From Sinobacterium caligoides (lineage in GTDB: Bacteria > Pseudomonadota > Gammaproteobacteria > Pseudomonadales > Sinobacteriaceae): a DNA stretch of 64,000 nucleotides. The notes beneath the pieces are model-generated. The model searched no databases. It saw only the letters and a list, made by a program, of their open reading frames with translations, and was not told the DNA's origin. The DNA is taken from NCBI RefSeq assembly GCF_003752585.1, contig NZ_RKHR01000004.1, positions 896,054 to 960,053 of the forward strand, read 5' to 3'. The position numbers and the translations under genes are program-made. Shown here piece by piece: positions 49,519 to 57,899 of the stretch. Position 1 is the first letter of the stretch. Each line of letters opens with the position of its first letter.

Positions 49519-50424
49519 ATGGATTGGAATCTCAACGACCTTCCACTGTTTGTCGCCGTCGCCGAGCAGCAGAGCATCTCTCAGGCTGCACTCCGGCTGA
49601 ACATGCAGAAATCCAGCGTCAGCCGCGCCATGACACGGCTCGAAGACCGCCTGGGGCGCCGCTTGCTCGAGCGCAACAGTCGCCACCTTCGGCTCACTAC
49701 TGACGGCCAGCAGCTCTACCAACAGTTACAGCCGCTACTGGCGAGTATCGACGCCGTTGGCGCAGAGCTGGGGCAGCAGGCGCTCAGCGGTGAGTTGCAT
49801 CTTGCGGTGACACTGGCCTTCTCCCGCGAGGTGATGGCGCCCCGCCTAGCCGATTTCAGCGCACGCTACCCCGATATACGTCTGCGCCTCAGCGTGATGG
49901 CACAGACCCCTAAACTGTTTGAGGATAAACTCGATCTGGCAATCCAGCTGGGGCCACTGGCCCCCTCAGGCTTCTATGCCAAGCGCCTCGCCCATATACA
50001 GCTCTGCTGGATGTGTTCAACAGACTATTTAGCCGCTCACCCGCAACTGGCGCACGGCGACTGGCCAGAGCTGCAGCAACACGTGCAGTTTTATCACGAC
50101 CAGCAAAACTACCCATCCAGCTTCCGCCTACAGACGGCTGAAGGTGAAGAGCGCCCCGTGACATTCCCACAGGCCAACCAGTTAGAAGACGTGTTGATGG
50201 TGCGCGACGCCGTCGCCATGGGGGCCGGCGTCGGGCTGCTCCCGGACATCTACTGCCAGCCGCTCGTGGCGACAGGGCAGCTTACCCAGATAGCGCCACA
50301 GCTCGTGGTCAGCCCCGATGTGGATATCTACGCCGTCTACGCCAGTAAGGCCGCACTGTCACCACGGCTGCGCGCCATGCTAACCTTCATGGAAGAGATT
50401 ACCCAACAATACCTGCAGAAGTAG
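49519..50424 (+). CDS. LysR family transcriptional regulator
   Basis: The 301-residue protein begins with the LysR helix-turn-helix (LNDLPLFVAVAEQQSISQAA, LRLNMQKSSVSRAMTRLEDR, LGRRLLERNSRHLRLTTDG). A type 2 periplasmic-binding-like sensor domain follows from about residue 90. LysR regulators usually act on the divergent gene, here the MFS/UbiC-like pair. The effector could be an aromatic acid, but this is inference. Confidence 0.9.
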   Translation: MDWNLNDLPLFVAVAEQQSISQAALRLNMQKSSVSRAMTRLEDRLGRRLLERNSRHLRLTTDGQQLYQQLQPLLASIDAVGAELGQQALSGELHLAVTLAFSREVMAPRLADFSARYPDIRLRLSVMAQTPKLFEDKLDLAIQLGPLAPSGFYAKRLAHIQLCWMCSTDYLAAHPQLAHGDWPELQQHVQFYHDQQNYPSSFRLQTAEGEERPVTFPQANQLEDVLMVRDAVAMGAGVGLLPDIYCQPLVATGQLTQIAPQLVVSPDVDIYAVYASKAALSPRLRAMLTFMEEITQQYLQK

Positions 50425-50506
50425 CTCGGCAGCACGCTACGACCACGGCGAGGGAAAAGAAAAAGAAAAAGCTATGACACTACTCACTAGGGCAGCGTTA
50501 CGGGGG

Positions 50507-51880
50507 TTATTCACAGGTAGAGGCGGTCACGGCTCGTAAACCTAATGTACTGAGAATTAAAGCTATAACCAATGATAACGAGGCCAGTGCTAACGCCGAG
50601 CTCAAGCCGCTGACAAAGTGGTCGGATGAGACACCGCCAACAATTAGCCCCATGGTGGCCACTCCGAGTAGACCGCCGACTTGCCTTGAAGCGTTGAGCA
50701 CCCCCGATGCAACACCGATATAGTCGGAGTCAACAGAATTAATCATCGCGTTGGTCATCGCGGGCACCATCAAACCGATGCCGATGCCCGCCGCTACGAA
50801 CTGCAACAAAATATAGCTGAAGTTGCCACTACCCATGAAGGGAATAATGCACAGGTAACCACCGGTAGCAATAATTCCACCGATGAACAACACCGAGCGA
50901 TAACCCAGATTAACAATCATTTTTGCCGACATTAAGTTGGCGATCATGATCGCCCCCGTCATCGGCAAGAACGCTAAGCCGGTCTCCAGCGCACTATAAT
51001 TCCACGCATATTGAAAGAACAGACTAAAGAGAAATATCAAACCATAAAAAGAGAAGTTAACCAACACGCCGATCAAGGCTGAAGATGTAAAATGACTATT
51101 AGAAAACAACCCCAGTGGCAGCATCGGATCACTATGACGTTTCTCAACGATGATAAATAAAATCAAACTAACGATGCCGATGACAAGACCCGCGAGTACT
51201 TCCGGCGACAACCAGCCCGACTCATTCGCCTGAATAATAACAATGGTAAAACCACCAAGGGTTAATGCATTGAGCACTAGACCGGCCACATCGATCACGC
51301 GCTTTTTACTCGGAAGTGTATTTACGGTATAAAAGTAGGCTAGAGCAACACCGACGATAGCGATCGGCATATTAACGAAGAAAATAGCTCGCCAGTTAAT
51401 CAGCGATATCAGTAAACCACCGAACACTGGTCCCAACGCTAACGCCATACCGCCGGCGGCGGCCCATAAGCTAATTGCTTTGGTTCTCTCATCCTTGTCG
51501 GTAAAAGTGTGATTGATAATAGCCAGCGATGTGGGCACCACCAACGCCGCGCCAATGCCTTGTAAGAAGCGAAAAACAACCAGAGTGGGCAGGTCGTTGG
51601 CCAGGCCACAGAACAGCGAGGCAACGGCGAACAAGATAAAGCCCAAAATGAAAATGCGCTTGGGGCCATAACGATCACTCAGCGCCCCTGAGGTCAGCAG
51701 AAAGGCGGCGAAAGTTAACGTATAACCATTAACGACCCACTCAAGGGTAGATAGCGTACCCTGAAAGTCACTGTGCAGTTTCTCTAGCGCAACATTCACC
51801 ACACTCACATCCAGTATGACAATAATAAAAGCCAGGCAGGATGCCAACAGCGCTAAATTTTTCCTTAATTTCGATTGCAT
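50507..51880 (-). CDS. DHA2 family (14-TM, EmrB/QacA) MFS efflux transporter
   Basis: The 457-residue protein starts at ATG 51880, seven bases after GGAGG; a frame from 51895 adds five residues. It has fourteen hydrophobic helices and the DHA2 motifs LDVSVVNVALEKLHSDF in TM1, GALSDRYGPKRIFILGF between TM2 and TM3, and LGPVFGGLLISLINWRAIFF in TM5. It is a proton-driven multidrug-type pump. No partner membrane-fusion gene or regulator is adjacent; 765 gene-free bases lie upstream. Confidence 0.9.
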   Translation of the reverse strand: MQSKLRKNLALLASCLAFIIVILDVSVVNVALEKLHSDFQGTLSTLEWVVNGYTLTFAAFLLTSGALSDRYGPKRIFILGFILFAVASLFCGLANDLPTLVVFRFLQGIGAALVVPTSLAIINHTFTDKDERTKAISLWAAAGGMALALGPVFGGLLISLINWRAIFFVNMPIAIVGVALAYFYTVNTLPSKKRVIDVAGLVLNALTLGGFTIVIIQANESGWLSPEVLAGLVIGIVSLILFIIVEKRHSDPMLPLGLFSNSHFTSSALIGVLVNFSFYGLIFLFSLFFQYAWNYSALETGLAFLPMTGAIMIANLMSAKMIVNLGYRSVLFIGGIIATGGYLCIIPFMGSGNFSYILLQFVAAGIGIGLMVPAMTNAMINSVDSDYIGVASGVLNASRQVGGLLGVATMGLIVGGVSSDHFVSGLSSALALASLSLVIALILSTLGLRAVTASTCE

Positions 51881-52645
51881 AGGAACTGCCTCCATGAAGC
51901 AACAGCTTCATATTTTTATCATGATCGACAACATCACGCTGTCATTAGCTAGCCAGCCTTCTGTTTCATATATGTCACCTCGGAGGCAGCTCAACAGCGT
52001 TTTTCCGTTCTTTGAGTAGTAAGACCACAAGTCGATCGAGCAGCTTTGTCGCGATAAAAGAATCGGGAACCACATGATTGCGAATAAAATAAAAGCATGT
52101 ACTATCCTTGATAACAGATACTTTTTACCACCGTAATGGCCCTGGTATCGACTGCGGATCTAGGTCCTGGAAGGTACAACGTGAGTGACAACCAGTGTAT
52201 TTCCCGTCGGCTCACTTTGCATCAGATAAAATGTGCTTTCAACATTTCTTAACCTCCCTATCAACTCCATGCCCTCTGCTACATTAGTACTTTACAGTTA
52301 TTGCAATTGCACGTTATCTTCCTGTAACAATTGCTTACTTAACAAAGCATTTAAACTGTCAACGCCAAGCTTGATCATATCGTCGCCTCTCAGCATAACC
52401 CGCTGATAAAACCCGCCCAATCAGGCGCTTTCCTTCGACGAAATATTATTATTTTTTAACTATGCCGATCACTACAATGACAGCAACAAGAATAAAATCA
52501 CTGAATTACTTCTACGACAGGGCTCACAACCATGTTAAAAAGCCAGTATATTTAGAATAAATATCGCAGGATAATTAAGGAAGAAAAGAAGAGACAGCGA
52601 ACCTACCATCAGCGCAGGCTCACCGTCATTCAGTCAGCAGTGCAA
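51881..52645. other. Long gene-free AT-rich region
   Basis: About 765 bases between the DHA2 start and the SDR stop. It has only short unsupported ORFs. One minus-strand ORF of 36 codons (52160-52270) overlaps a good AGGGAGG motif but has no recognisable product. Remnants of a lost gene are possible. Confidence 0.5.
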
Positions 52646-53377
52646 TCACTTACCGCCGGCAATATCGATAAACGAGCCGGTTACGTATGAGGCCTCATCA
52701 GACAACAGCCAGGCGATGGCCGATGCCACCTCTCGAGCAGTGCCGCCACGCTGCAGTGGGATCAACGGGGCTAAGCGCTCGACACGGCCGGCCTCCCCGC
52801 CATCCGCATGCATCTCGGTAGCAATAAAGCCCGGACGAACCGCGTTGACACGAATATTTCTTGCCGCCAGCTCCAGCGATAAGCCCTTGGTCAGCGAATC
52901 CATTGCCCCCTTAGAGGCCGCATAGTCGACGTACTCATTCGGCGAACCGGTGCGCGATGCCGCCGATGATACGTTGACAATAGCGCCACCGTCGTCCATG
53001 CGCCTGATAGCTTCTCTACTGCACAAGAAGCAGCTCGACACATTCGTCGTGAGTACCTTATTAAAGCGTTCGAGGGTGAGATCAGCGAGCGTGGACTGGG
53101 TAAAAAGAATGCCGGCATTATTGACCAGGTGGGTTATCTTGCCCAGCTGTTGCTCAGCATGATCAAACAGCGCAACCACCTGCTGTTCATCAGTAACGTC
53201 GGCGGCAAAGCAGCATGCTCGGCCACCTTTAGACTGAATGGCAGAGACCACTGCCTCCGCCTCCTGGCGGCGCTGACGGTAATTAACACACACGGCGTAG
53301 CCCTGCTCAGCCAATAATATCGATGTGGCAGCGCCGATACCACGGCCACCACCGGTAACAATGACAACTTTATTCAC
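52646..53377 (-). CDS. Short-chain dehydrogenase/reductase (FabG-like SDR)
   Basis: This 243-residue classical SDR has TGGGRGIG at about 8-15, NNAG at 86-89, Ser138, and Tyr152/Lys156 in DYAASK. It ends VTGSFIDIAGGK. The Asn and Arg residues after the second strand (VNYRQRRQEAE) suggest NADP(H) preference. The sequence is closest to the glucose-1-dehydrogenase/YgfF-like group of oxidoreductases. Monocistronic; the substrate is unknown. It is the last gene of ordinary composition before the AT-rich operon. Confidence 0.88.
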   Translation of the reverse strand: MNKVVIVTGGGRGIGAATSILLAEQGYAVCVNYRQRRQEAEAVVSAIQSKGGRACCFAADVTDEQQVVALFDHAEQQLGKITHLVNNAGILFTQSTLADLTLERFNKVLTTNVSSCFLCSREAIRRMDDGGAIVNVSSAASRTGSPNEYVDYAASKGAMDSLTKGLSLELAARNIRVNAVRPGFIATEMHADGGEAGRVERLAPLIPLQRGGTAREVASAIAWLLSDEASYVTGSFIDIAGGK

Positions 53378-53477
53378 TGATCTCTCTCCTTTACTTGCCG
53401 TCCAGCTAGATTAACAAATTTTCGTCAACCGCACTATACCGCTTGATAAGGGAGAGATAAGCTAACAGTTTATCTTG

Positions 53478-55409
53478 TCACTTACTTTTTAAAGATAACC
53501 TAAATCGTGATGTCCATTGTTTCAGCGCTTGTTCCATCAAGTCTTTATACTTAACACTATTATTCTTCATCCTAGCTGCAGCAAACAGTTCAATAGCGCT
53601 CTTCCAGCTTGACACACCATCTTTTAAAGTAGTTAACCGCTTTATAATAGCGACACGATTAGCACCGTTAATCTTAGCACCGCGACCGTCATTATCTTCT
53701 TGTAGGTAACTCCTTTCATATTCGTCTATAGCAGCATTGATATTATCACAAATGGCATCGGCATTCGAAGACTGCAGCATTCCACTTTCCCTGTTCATAT
53801 TTCTAGCCTCCGAATAGTGAGGTTTGAGAGCATCACATAGGTTCTTAAATTCATTATTCTGATTTCCATTCAAGCCCATTTGACCTACAGAATCTTTCAG
53901 ACCTTCATAGGATTTTAATGCATTATTAAAATTGGCTTCAACGATAGGATCTATAGCACGATCCCATAGATTAATAGCCTCAGCATATTTCCGACGAATA
54001 TTACGATCATCATTTTTAGAGTTAATGTAAACGATCAGAGGCGATATAAACAGACTAGCAGTCTGATCAGTTTTATTAGCAATATAATCGTCATACAATG
54101 CTTTCAAACCATCATTTTCAAGTTCCGACTGATCTATAGCCGTCATAATTTTTTTCTTTGTTGCGGACAGTTGTACAACATTATCTTTGCTTAGGTTTTG
54201 TATTGCTTGTAGGGTTTCAAGGCATTGCTTACGATGCTTGAGCAGCGTATCACAGTCATTGCCGTACTTCTCTATCAGCCCATAACACGCTAGATCATTA
54301 AGCTTAACTTGCAATCCTTTGATATCAAGATCAACAAGATCTATTGCACTCTTAATTGCCGAGCTGGTCGGGCACTGATCTATCTTAAGTAGGTTTTTAT
54401 AGTGTACCGACCTCGGCTGCAGACGGTAGTATTTGAACCAGCCACCACCTTGCTTATCACTATAGCCTTCAACAGCACTCGTCAAGGAACTCTTTTTCTT
54501 CTCGTTATCGACGTTATGGATATTGACTGATTCTATTTTAACGTCTTTATTTTCATTATCTTTATCTAATAAGTTACGTCCTATTGCTAGATTCGTCAAA
54601 TAGGTGGCGTAGAGCGGATTCGGTGCAATATCCTCCGCGTAGAGGGCATACTTTTTCATTCTCAGTTTAATCAAAGTATTCACACTATGCTCGACCAGCT
54701 TGGAGGCGCTGCTGATGTGTGACAATACTCGCCTTGACTGCTGAAGAGTCGATTTTTTTTCATTGAGCCCGTCATCTTTTCCACCAAAAATGCTAAACAA
54801 ATATTTTTCATGAAGGATGTTTTTATAGAGGTAATCAAACGTATCCTTGAGCGCCCCAATTGTTTTGCTACAGAGATAATATTGTTCCAACGCTAGATCT
54901 TGTTGACCCTCAACAAACGTTACGAATTCTTCTTTGGTATACGTTCCTCCAGAGTTAATGACAATCGGTGACGATTGTTTATCGGAACCAAGAACGCTTA
55001 TCGCGCCATCAATCCCGTCATCGCACATTGCCAATTTATCCAACGTATTTACATCCTCAATCTCTTTAAGGCCTCCGAGGTTTATATAATAATACTCCTC
55101 TGGCTTACTAGCACCACCACTTTCACTAACGACGGCACGACTCTTTTTTATATAACGCTTATGCTCTATGAGCAGGCCATAATATTCCCAGCACCTCTTT
55201 TTGTCCTGTAAATCTTCCGCCAATAGAGCCTTGTTGTGCTCCTGCTCCGTCGCCACAATCTCAAGCGCTGTATTCAATGCGTTAGAAGTAGAGGCCAATA
55301 TGCCACTCACTACATCGCATGAATGCTCGACACTATTACGGCGCATTTTCCGGTTCCAGCTCTCACTGGAGCACGCTAAGGCGTTACCGAGCTCTTTTTC
55401 TAAATCCAT
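53478..55409 (-). CDS. Large hypothetical protein (643 aa), fourth gene of fibre operon
   Basis: No family is recognised. The sequence is mostly predicted helix with many charged residues and no signal peptide or membrane segment, starting MDLEKELGNALACSSESWN. Long helices (VVSGILASTSNALNTALEIV, RRVLSHISSASKLVEHSVNT) are interrupted by shorter Gly/Asn loops. The base composition is markedly more AT-rich than in upstream genes. It lies 98 bases downstream of the 738-aa gene in the same direction. A cytoplasmic or structural helical protein is all that can be said. Confidence 0.7.
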   Translation of the reverse strand: MDLEKELGNALACSSESWNRKMRRNSVEHSCDVVSGILASTSNALNTALEIVATEQEHNKALLAEDLQDKKRCWEYYGLLIEHKRYIKKSRAVVSESGGASKPEEYYYINLGGLKEIEDVNTLDKLAMCDDGIDGAISVLGSDKQSSPIVINSGGTYTKEEFVTFVEGQQDLALEQYYLCSKTIGALKDTFDYLYKNILHEKYLFSIFGGKDDGLNEKKSTLQQSRRVLSHISSASKLVEHSVNTLIKLRMKKYALYAEDIAPNPLYATYLTNLAIGRNLLDKDNENKDVKIESVNIHNVDNEKKKSSLTSAVEGYSDKQGGGWFKYYRLQPRSVHYKNLLKIDQCPTSSAIKSAIDLVDLDIKGLQVKLNDLACYGLIEKYGNDCDTLLKHRKQCLETLQAIQNLSKDNVVQLSATKKKIMTAIDQSELENDGLKALYDDYIANKTDQTASLFISPLIVYINSKNDDRNIRRKYAEAINLWDRAIDPIVEANFNNALKSYEGLKDSVGQMGLNGNQNNEFKNLCDALKPHYSEARNMNRESGMLQSSNADAICDNINAAIDEYERSYLQEDNDGRGAKINGANRVAIIKRLTTLKDGVSSWKSAIELFAAARMKNNSVKYKDLMEQALKQWTSRFRLSLKSK

Positions 55410-55477
55410 GGTATAACTCCTTTCTTATCTTTAGAGGAAACGCACTCAATTAATGAGCGCGGAGGGTGGCGAATTTT

Positions 55478-55502
55478 CTGCCCTACAGTAGAAGAGGGGC
55501 AG
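55478..55502. other. Intercistronic hairpin
   Basis: CTGCCC (55478-55483) pairs with GGGCAG (55497-55502) in the 98-base gap between the 738-aa and 643-aa genes. It could attenuate transcription within the operon. Confidence 0.4.
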
Positions 55503-55507
55503 CATAA

Positions 55508-57724
55508 TTAGCTTGGCGGTGCCGGCTGTGCCGCCAATACATCAAGCAATAGCATCAGCAATTGATCAACAACCTTGCTCGGCAGTGCAAACAACAAGCA
55601 CAAGAGATTAACGTTGTTGTCGGAGAACAAGACATTACAAGGCCAGCTTGTAATAACGACATCGGGAAACCTGCAATGCCTCAGCAGTTTAATCAGATTT
55701 TTCAGTACGTCTGAGGCTAGGTCAATCGAGCGCTGCAGTAACGTAACAAGCGATATTAGCGCCTTGCCGACAAAGCTCTCGAGATAATTAATCAAAGTGG
55801 CGATAGATAGCTTAGCAGGGAGGTTGGCAAAGGGGTTGTCCTGTTGCAACTGCTGACCAAACTGCGTATAACTTGCTTGAAATTCGTCACCATATTTATC
55901 TTTCCAATAACGCCAGGGGTCGCCTTTTAATAGATCGACCACAATCTCTGCAACCTCTTCATCTTCAATAATATTATCAAAATAGCCCGCTTGATCTAAC
56001 ATGGTGATGGCAAAATTCAACCACTGTTTCGTGGTGTTTGAGGATTCGATCGCCCCTGCAATCTGTTGCTGCATATCTTCTGCTTGCGCGTTAAAATCAC
56101 TGAGAGCAGTATCAACAGTATCGTGACCAGTATCGCCATCAGTACCACGCTCATTAAGCCCACGATTATCACCATGAATATCAGACAAAGCATCCTTTTT
56201 AGCGCCATCGGTATCTTCTTTATTATTTTTATTTTCTTTATTATTGGCATCTTCTTTATTATTGGCATTGTTATTAACAGCTTCATTATGATTGTTATTC
56301 GTTTGCTGTGTGCTTGCTTTTTGAGCATCGTTAGGCCCTTTCATTACCACGAGCTCTCCATCATCCCTAATATCTGCCGCTCTAAACATAGCCTCAATAT
56401 CAAACTCATCCAGCATCTTATAATTGACTGGAAGCTGTTTAAGGTAGCTAAGCACTGCTTCTATTTTTTCAACAAAACCAATCGCCCCCTCCTCACCCAA
56501 ATAACAATTGACCGAATCGGGCAAAAAACGTTCTATCTCAGTTGAGAAACGCTGCAAGAAGAACTTTAATAGCAGCACATATGAGCTTAAATCAACACCC
56601 TCGGTATCTAACTTGCCGAGGGTTTCAACGGTGTAATGCCGGAAAATTTCCGGACAAGACATCGCCATAAGATAGCTATTAACCTCATCTCGCGAGTGAT
56701 AAAGCTGGTCAAAAAGTGACTCGACACTATCGACATCCCGAAAATCAACCAGAAGTAAAAGCCCCTCGATAACATCATCGGGTAGCTTTAACAGTATCGC
56801 ATCAACGGCAGCCGGCAATTGAGCGACAAGCTCTGCTGCTGCCCCAGTCAGCATGTTAGACGCTGTATTGGCCAGCATCAATACCCAGCTGCTCACCAAG
56901 TCTTTTAGTGATTCTGGCGAAACAGACTCTTCCTTAAAGCTGTATTTTTCACTGTCCGCCTTCACTGTTCGCTCAATACTACGGTAGCACTCCGTCGCTT
57001 TCTTTGCCTCTGATGCCAATGATTGCAGCCGCTCATTATCGGTGCCTTCAAGCTGACTGACACTCCTCTCGATCTTATCAAGCGTGCTATTTTTTTCATC
57101 TTCGTCTTCGTCCTCCTGACCCTCCGCCATCGCCACATCGATCGCCACATCGCTGACCTCTTGTAGCGACTTGACTGCGCGCTGATAGGCATCACGCGTA
57201 GCGCCGCCAAAGCGAGCAGCCAAGAGTTCAACCAACAGCTCATCAACACAATGACTGAGCTGGGCAATCTTAAGCGCCTTACTACTCTTGATCGCCTCGG
57301 CGTCGTCGAAGTTAAGCCCACTAAAATCGAGCGCTTGCTTAATATTTTCTTGCAGTTGACCTACATCTTTTAAGCCAACGGCTTCGATAACTTCTCTCAA
57401 GGCATCAAACAAAGCGTCAATATAAGCAGCGTCTTCTGTCGAAAAATCAATAGACTCTAATGCCGCCACATCAATTTCAACACGACTGTAATCTCTGTAT
57501 AAAGCGAGTGACTTAAACCTATCAATAATGGCAACAACACTGCGCATCAACTCCTCATCTGGAAAATAATTGTTCAGAAAATCCTTTAAAACCAGTGCTT
57601 TTTCTCCAACAAGCACGTCGACCACCGACAGCTTCGCCTCCAGTCCGCGCGCATCATGTAAAATATCATCCCAGGCTTCTGGCACAATACTCAGTAACCT
57701 CATTAAAAAATCATTATCAGCCAT
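55508..57724 (-). CDS. Large hypothetical protein (738 aa) with Asn/Lys/Glu-rich linker
   Basis: No family is recognised. Residues 1-460 are acidic and helical (MADNDFLMRLLSIVPEAWDD, LSHCVDELLVELLAARFGG, NMLTGAAAELVAQLPAAVDA). Residues about 461-541 are a low-complexity linker of Asn, Lys, Glu and Asp (NNNHNEAVNNNANNKEDANN). The last 200 residues are again helical and partly hydrophobic (LPSKVVDQLLMLLLDVLAA). There is no signal peptide. It sits third in the operon, 175 bases after the tail-collar fibre gene with a hairpin between. A chaperone, adaptor or tape-measure-like role would fit the shape but is not shown. Confidence 0.7.
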   Translation of the reverse strand: MADNDFLMRLLSIVPEAWDDILHDARGLEAKLSVVDVLVGEKALVLKDFLNNYFPDEELMRSVVAIIDRFKSLALYRDYSRVEIDVAALESIDFSTEDAAYIDALFDALREVIEAVGLKDVGQLQENIKQALDFSGLNFDDAEAIKSSKALKIAQLSHCVDELLVELLAARFGGATRDAYQRAVKSLQEVSDVAIDVAMAEGQEDEDEDEKNSTLDKIERSVSQLEGTDNERLQSLASEAKKATECYRSIERTVKADSEKYSFKEESVSPESLKDLVSSWVLMLANTASNMLTGAAAELVAQLPAAVDAILLKLPDDVIEGLLLLVDFRDVDSVESLFDQLYHSRDEVNSYLMAMSCPEIFRHYTVETLGKLDTEGVDLSSYVLLLKFFLQRFSTEIERFLPDSVNCYLGEEGAIGFVEKIEAVLSYLKQLPVNYKMLDEFDIEAMFRAADIRDDGELVVMKGPNDAQKASTQQTNNNHNEAVNNNANNKEDANNKENKNNKEDTDGAKKDALSDIHGDNRGLNERGTDGDTGHDTVDTALSDFNAQAEDMQQQIAGAIESSNTTKQWLNFAITMLDQAGYFDNIIEDEEVAEIVVDLLKGDPWRYWKDKYGDEFQASYTQFGQQLQQDNPFANLPAKLSIATLINYLESFVGKALISLVTLLQRSIDLASDVLKNLIKLLRHCRFPDVVITSWPCNVLFSDNNVNLLCLLFALPSKVVDQLLMLLLDVLAAQPAPPS

Positions 57725-57843
57725 ACAACCCCCTCGCCCACGCCCTCATATAGATTTCAGAGATGACTTACCCCTGCCGCCTAAAGACAGCAAAGTTAAG
57801 CGACCGAATCAAATAGGTGTGTTATTAACTCAACTTTCAAGAT

Positions 57844-57876
57844 AGCCTTGCAACGACCGACACGTGCTGCAAGGCT
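57844..57876. other. Intercistronic hairpin downstream of fibre gene
   Basis: AGCCTTGCA (57844-57852) and TGCAAGGCT (57868-57876) form a 9-bp stem in the 175-base gap between the fibre gene and the 738-aa gene. It may be a partial terminator or processing site. Confidence 0.5.
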
Positions 57877-57899
57877 AATTTACAGCATTCGATGATGCT

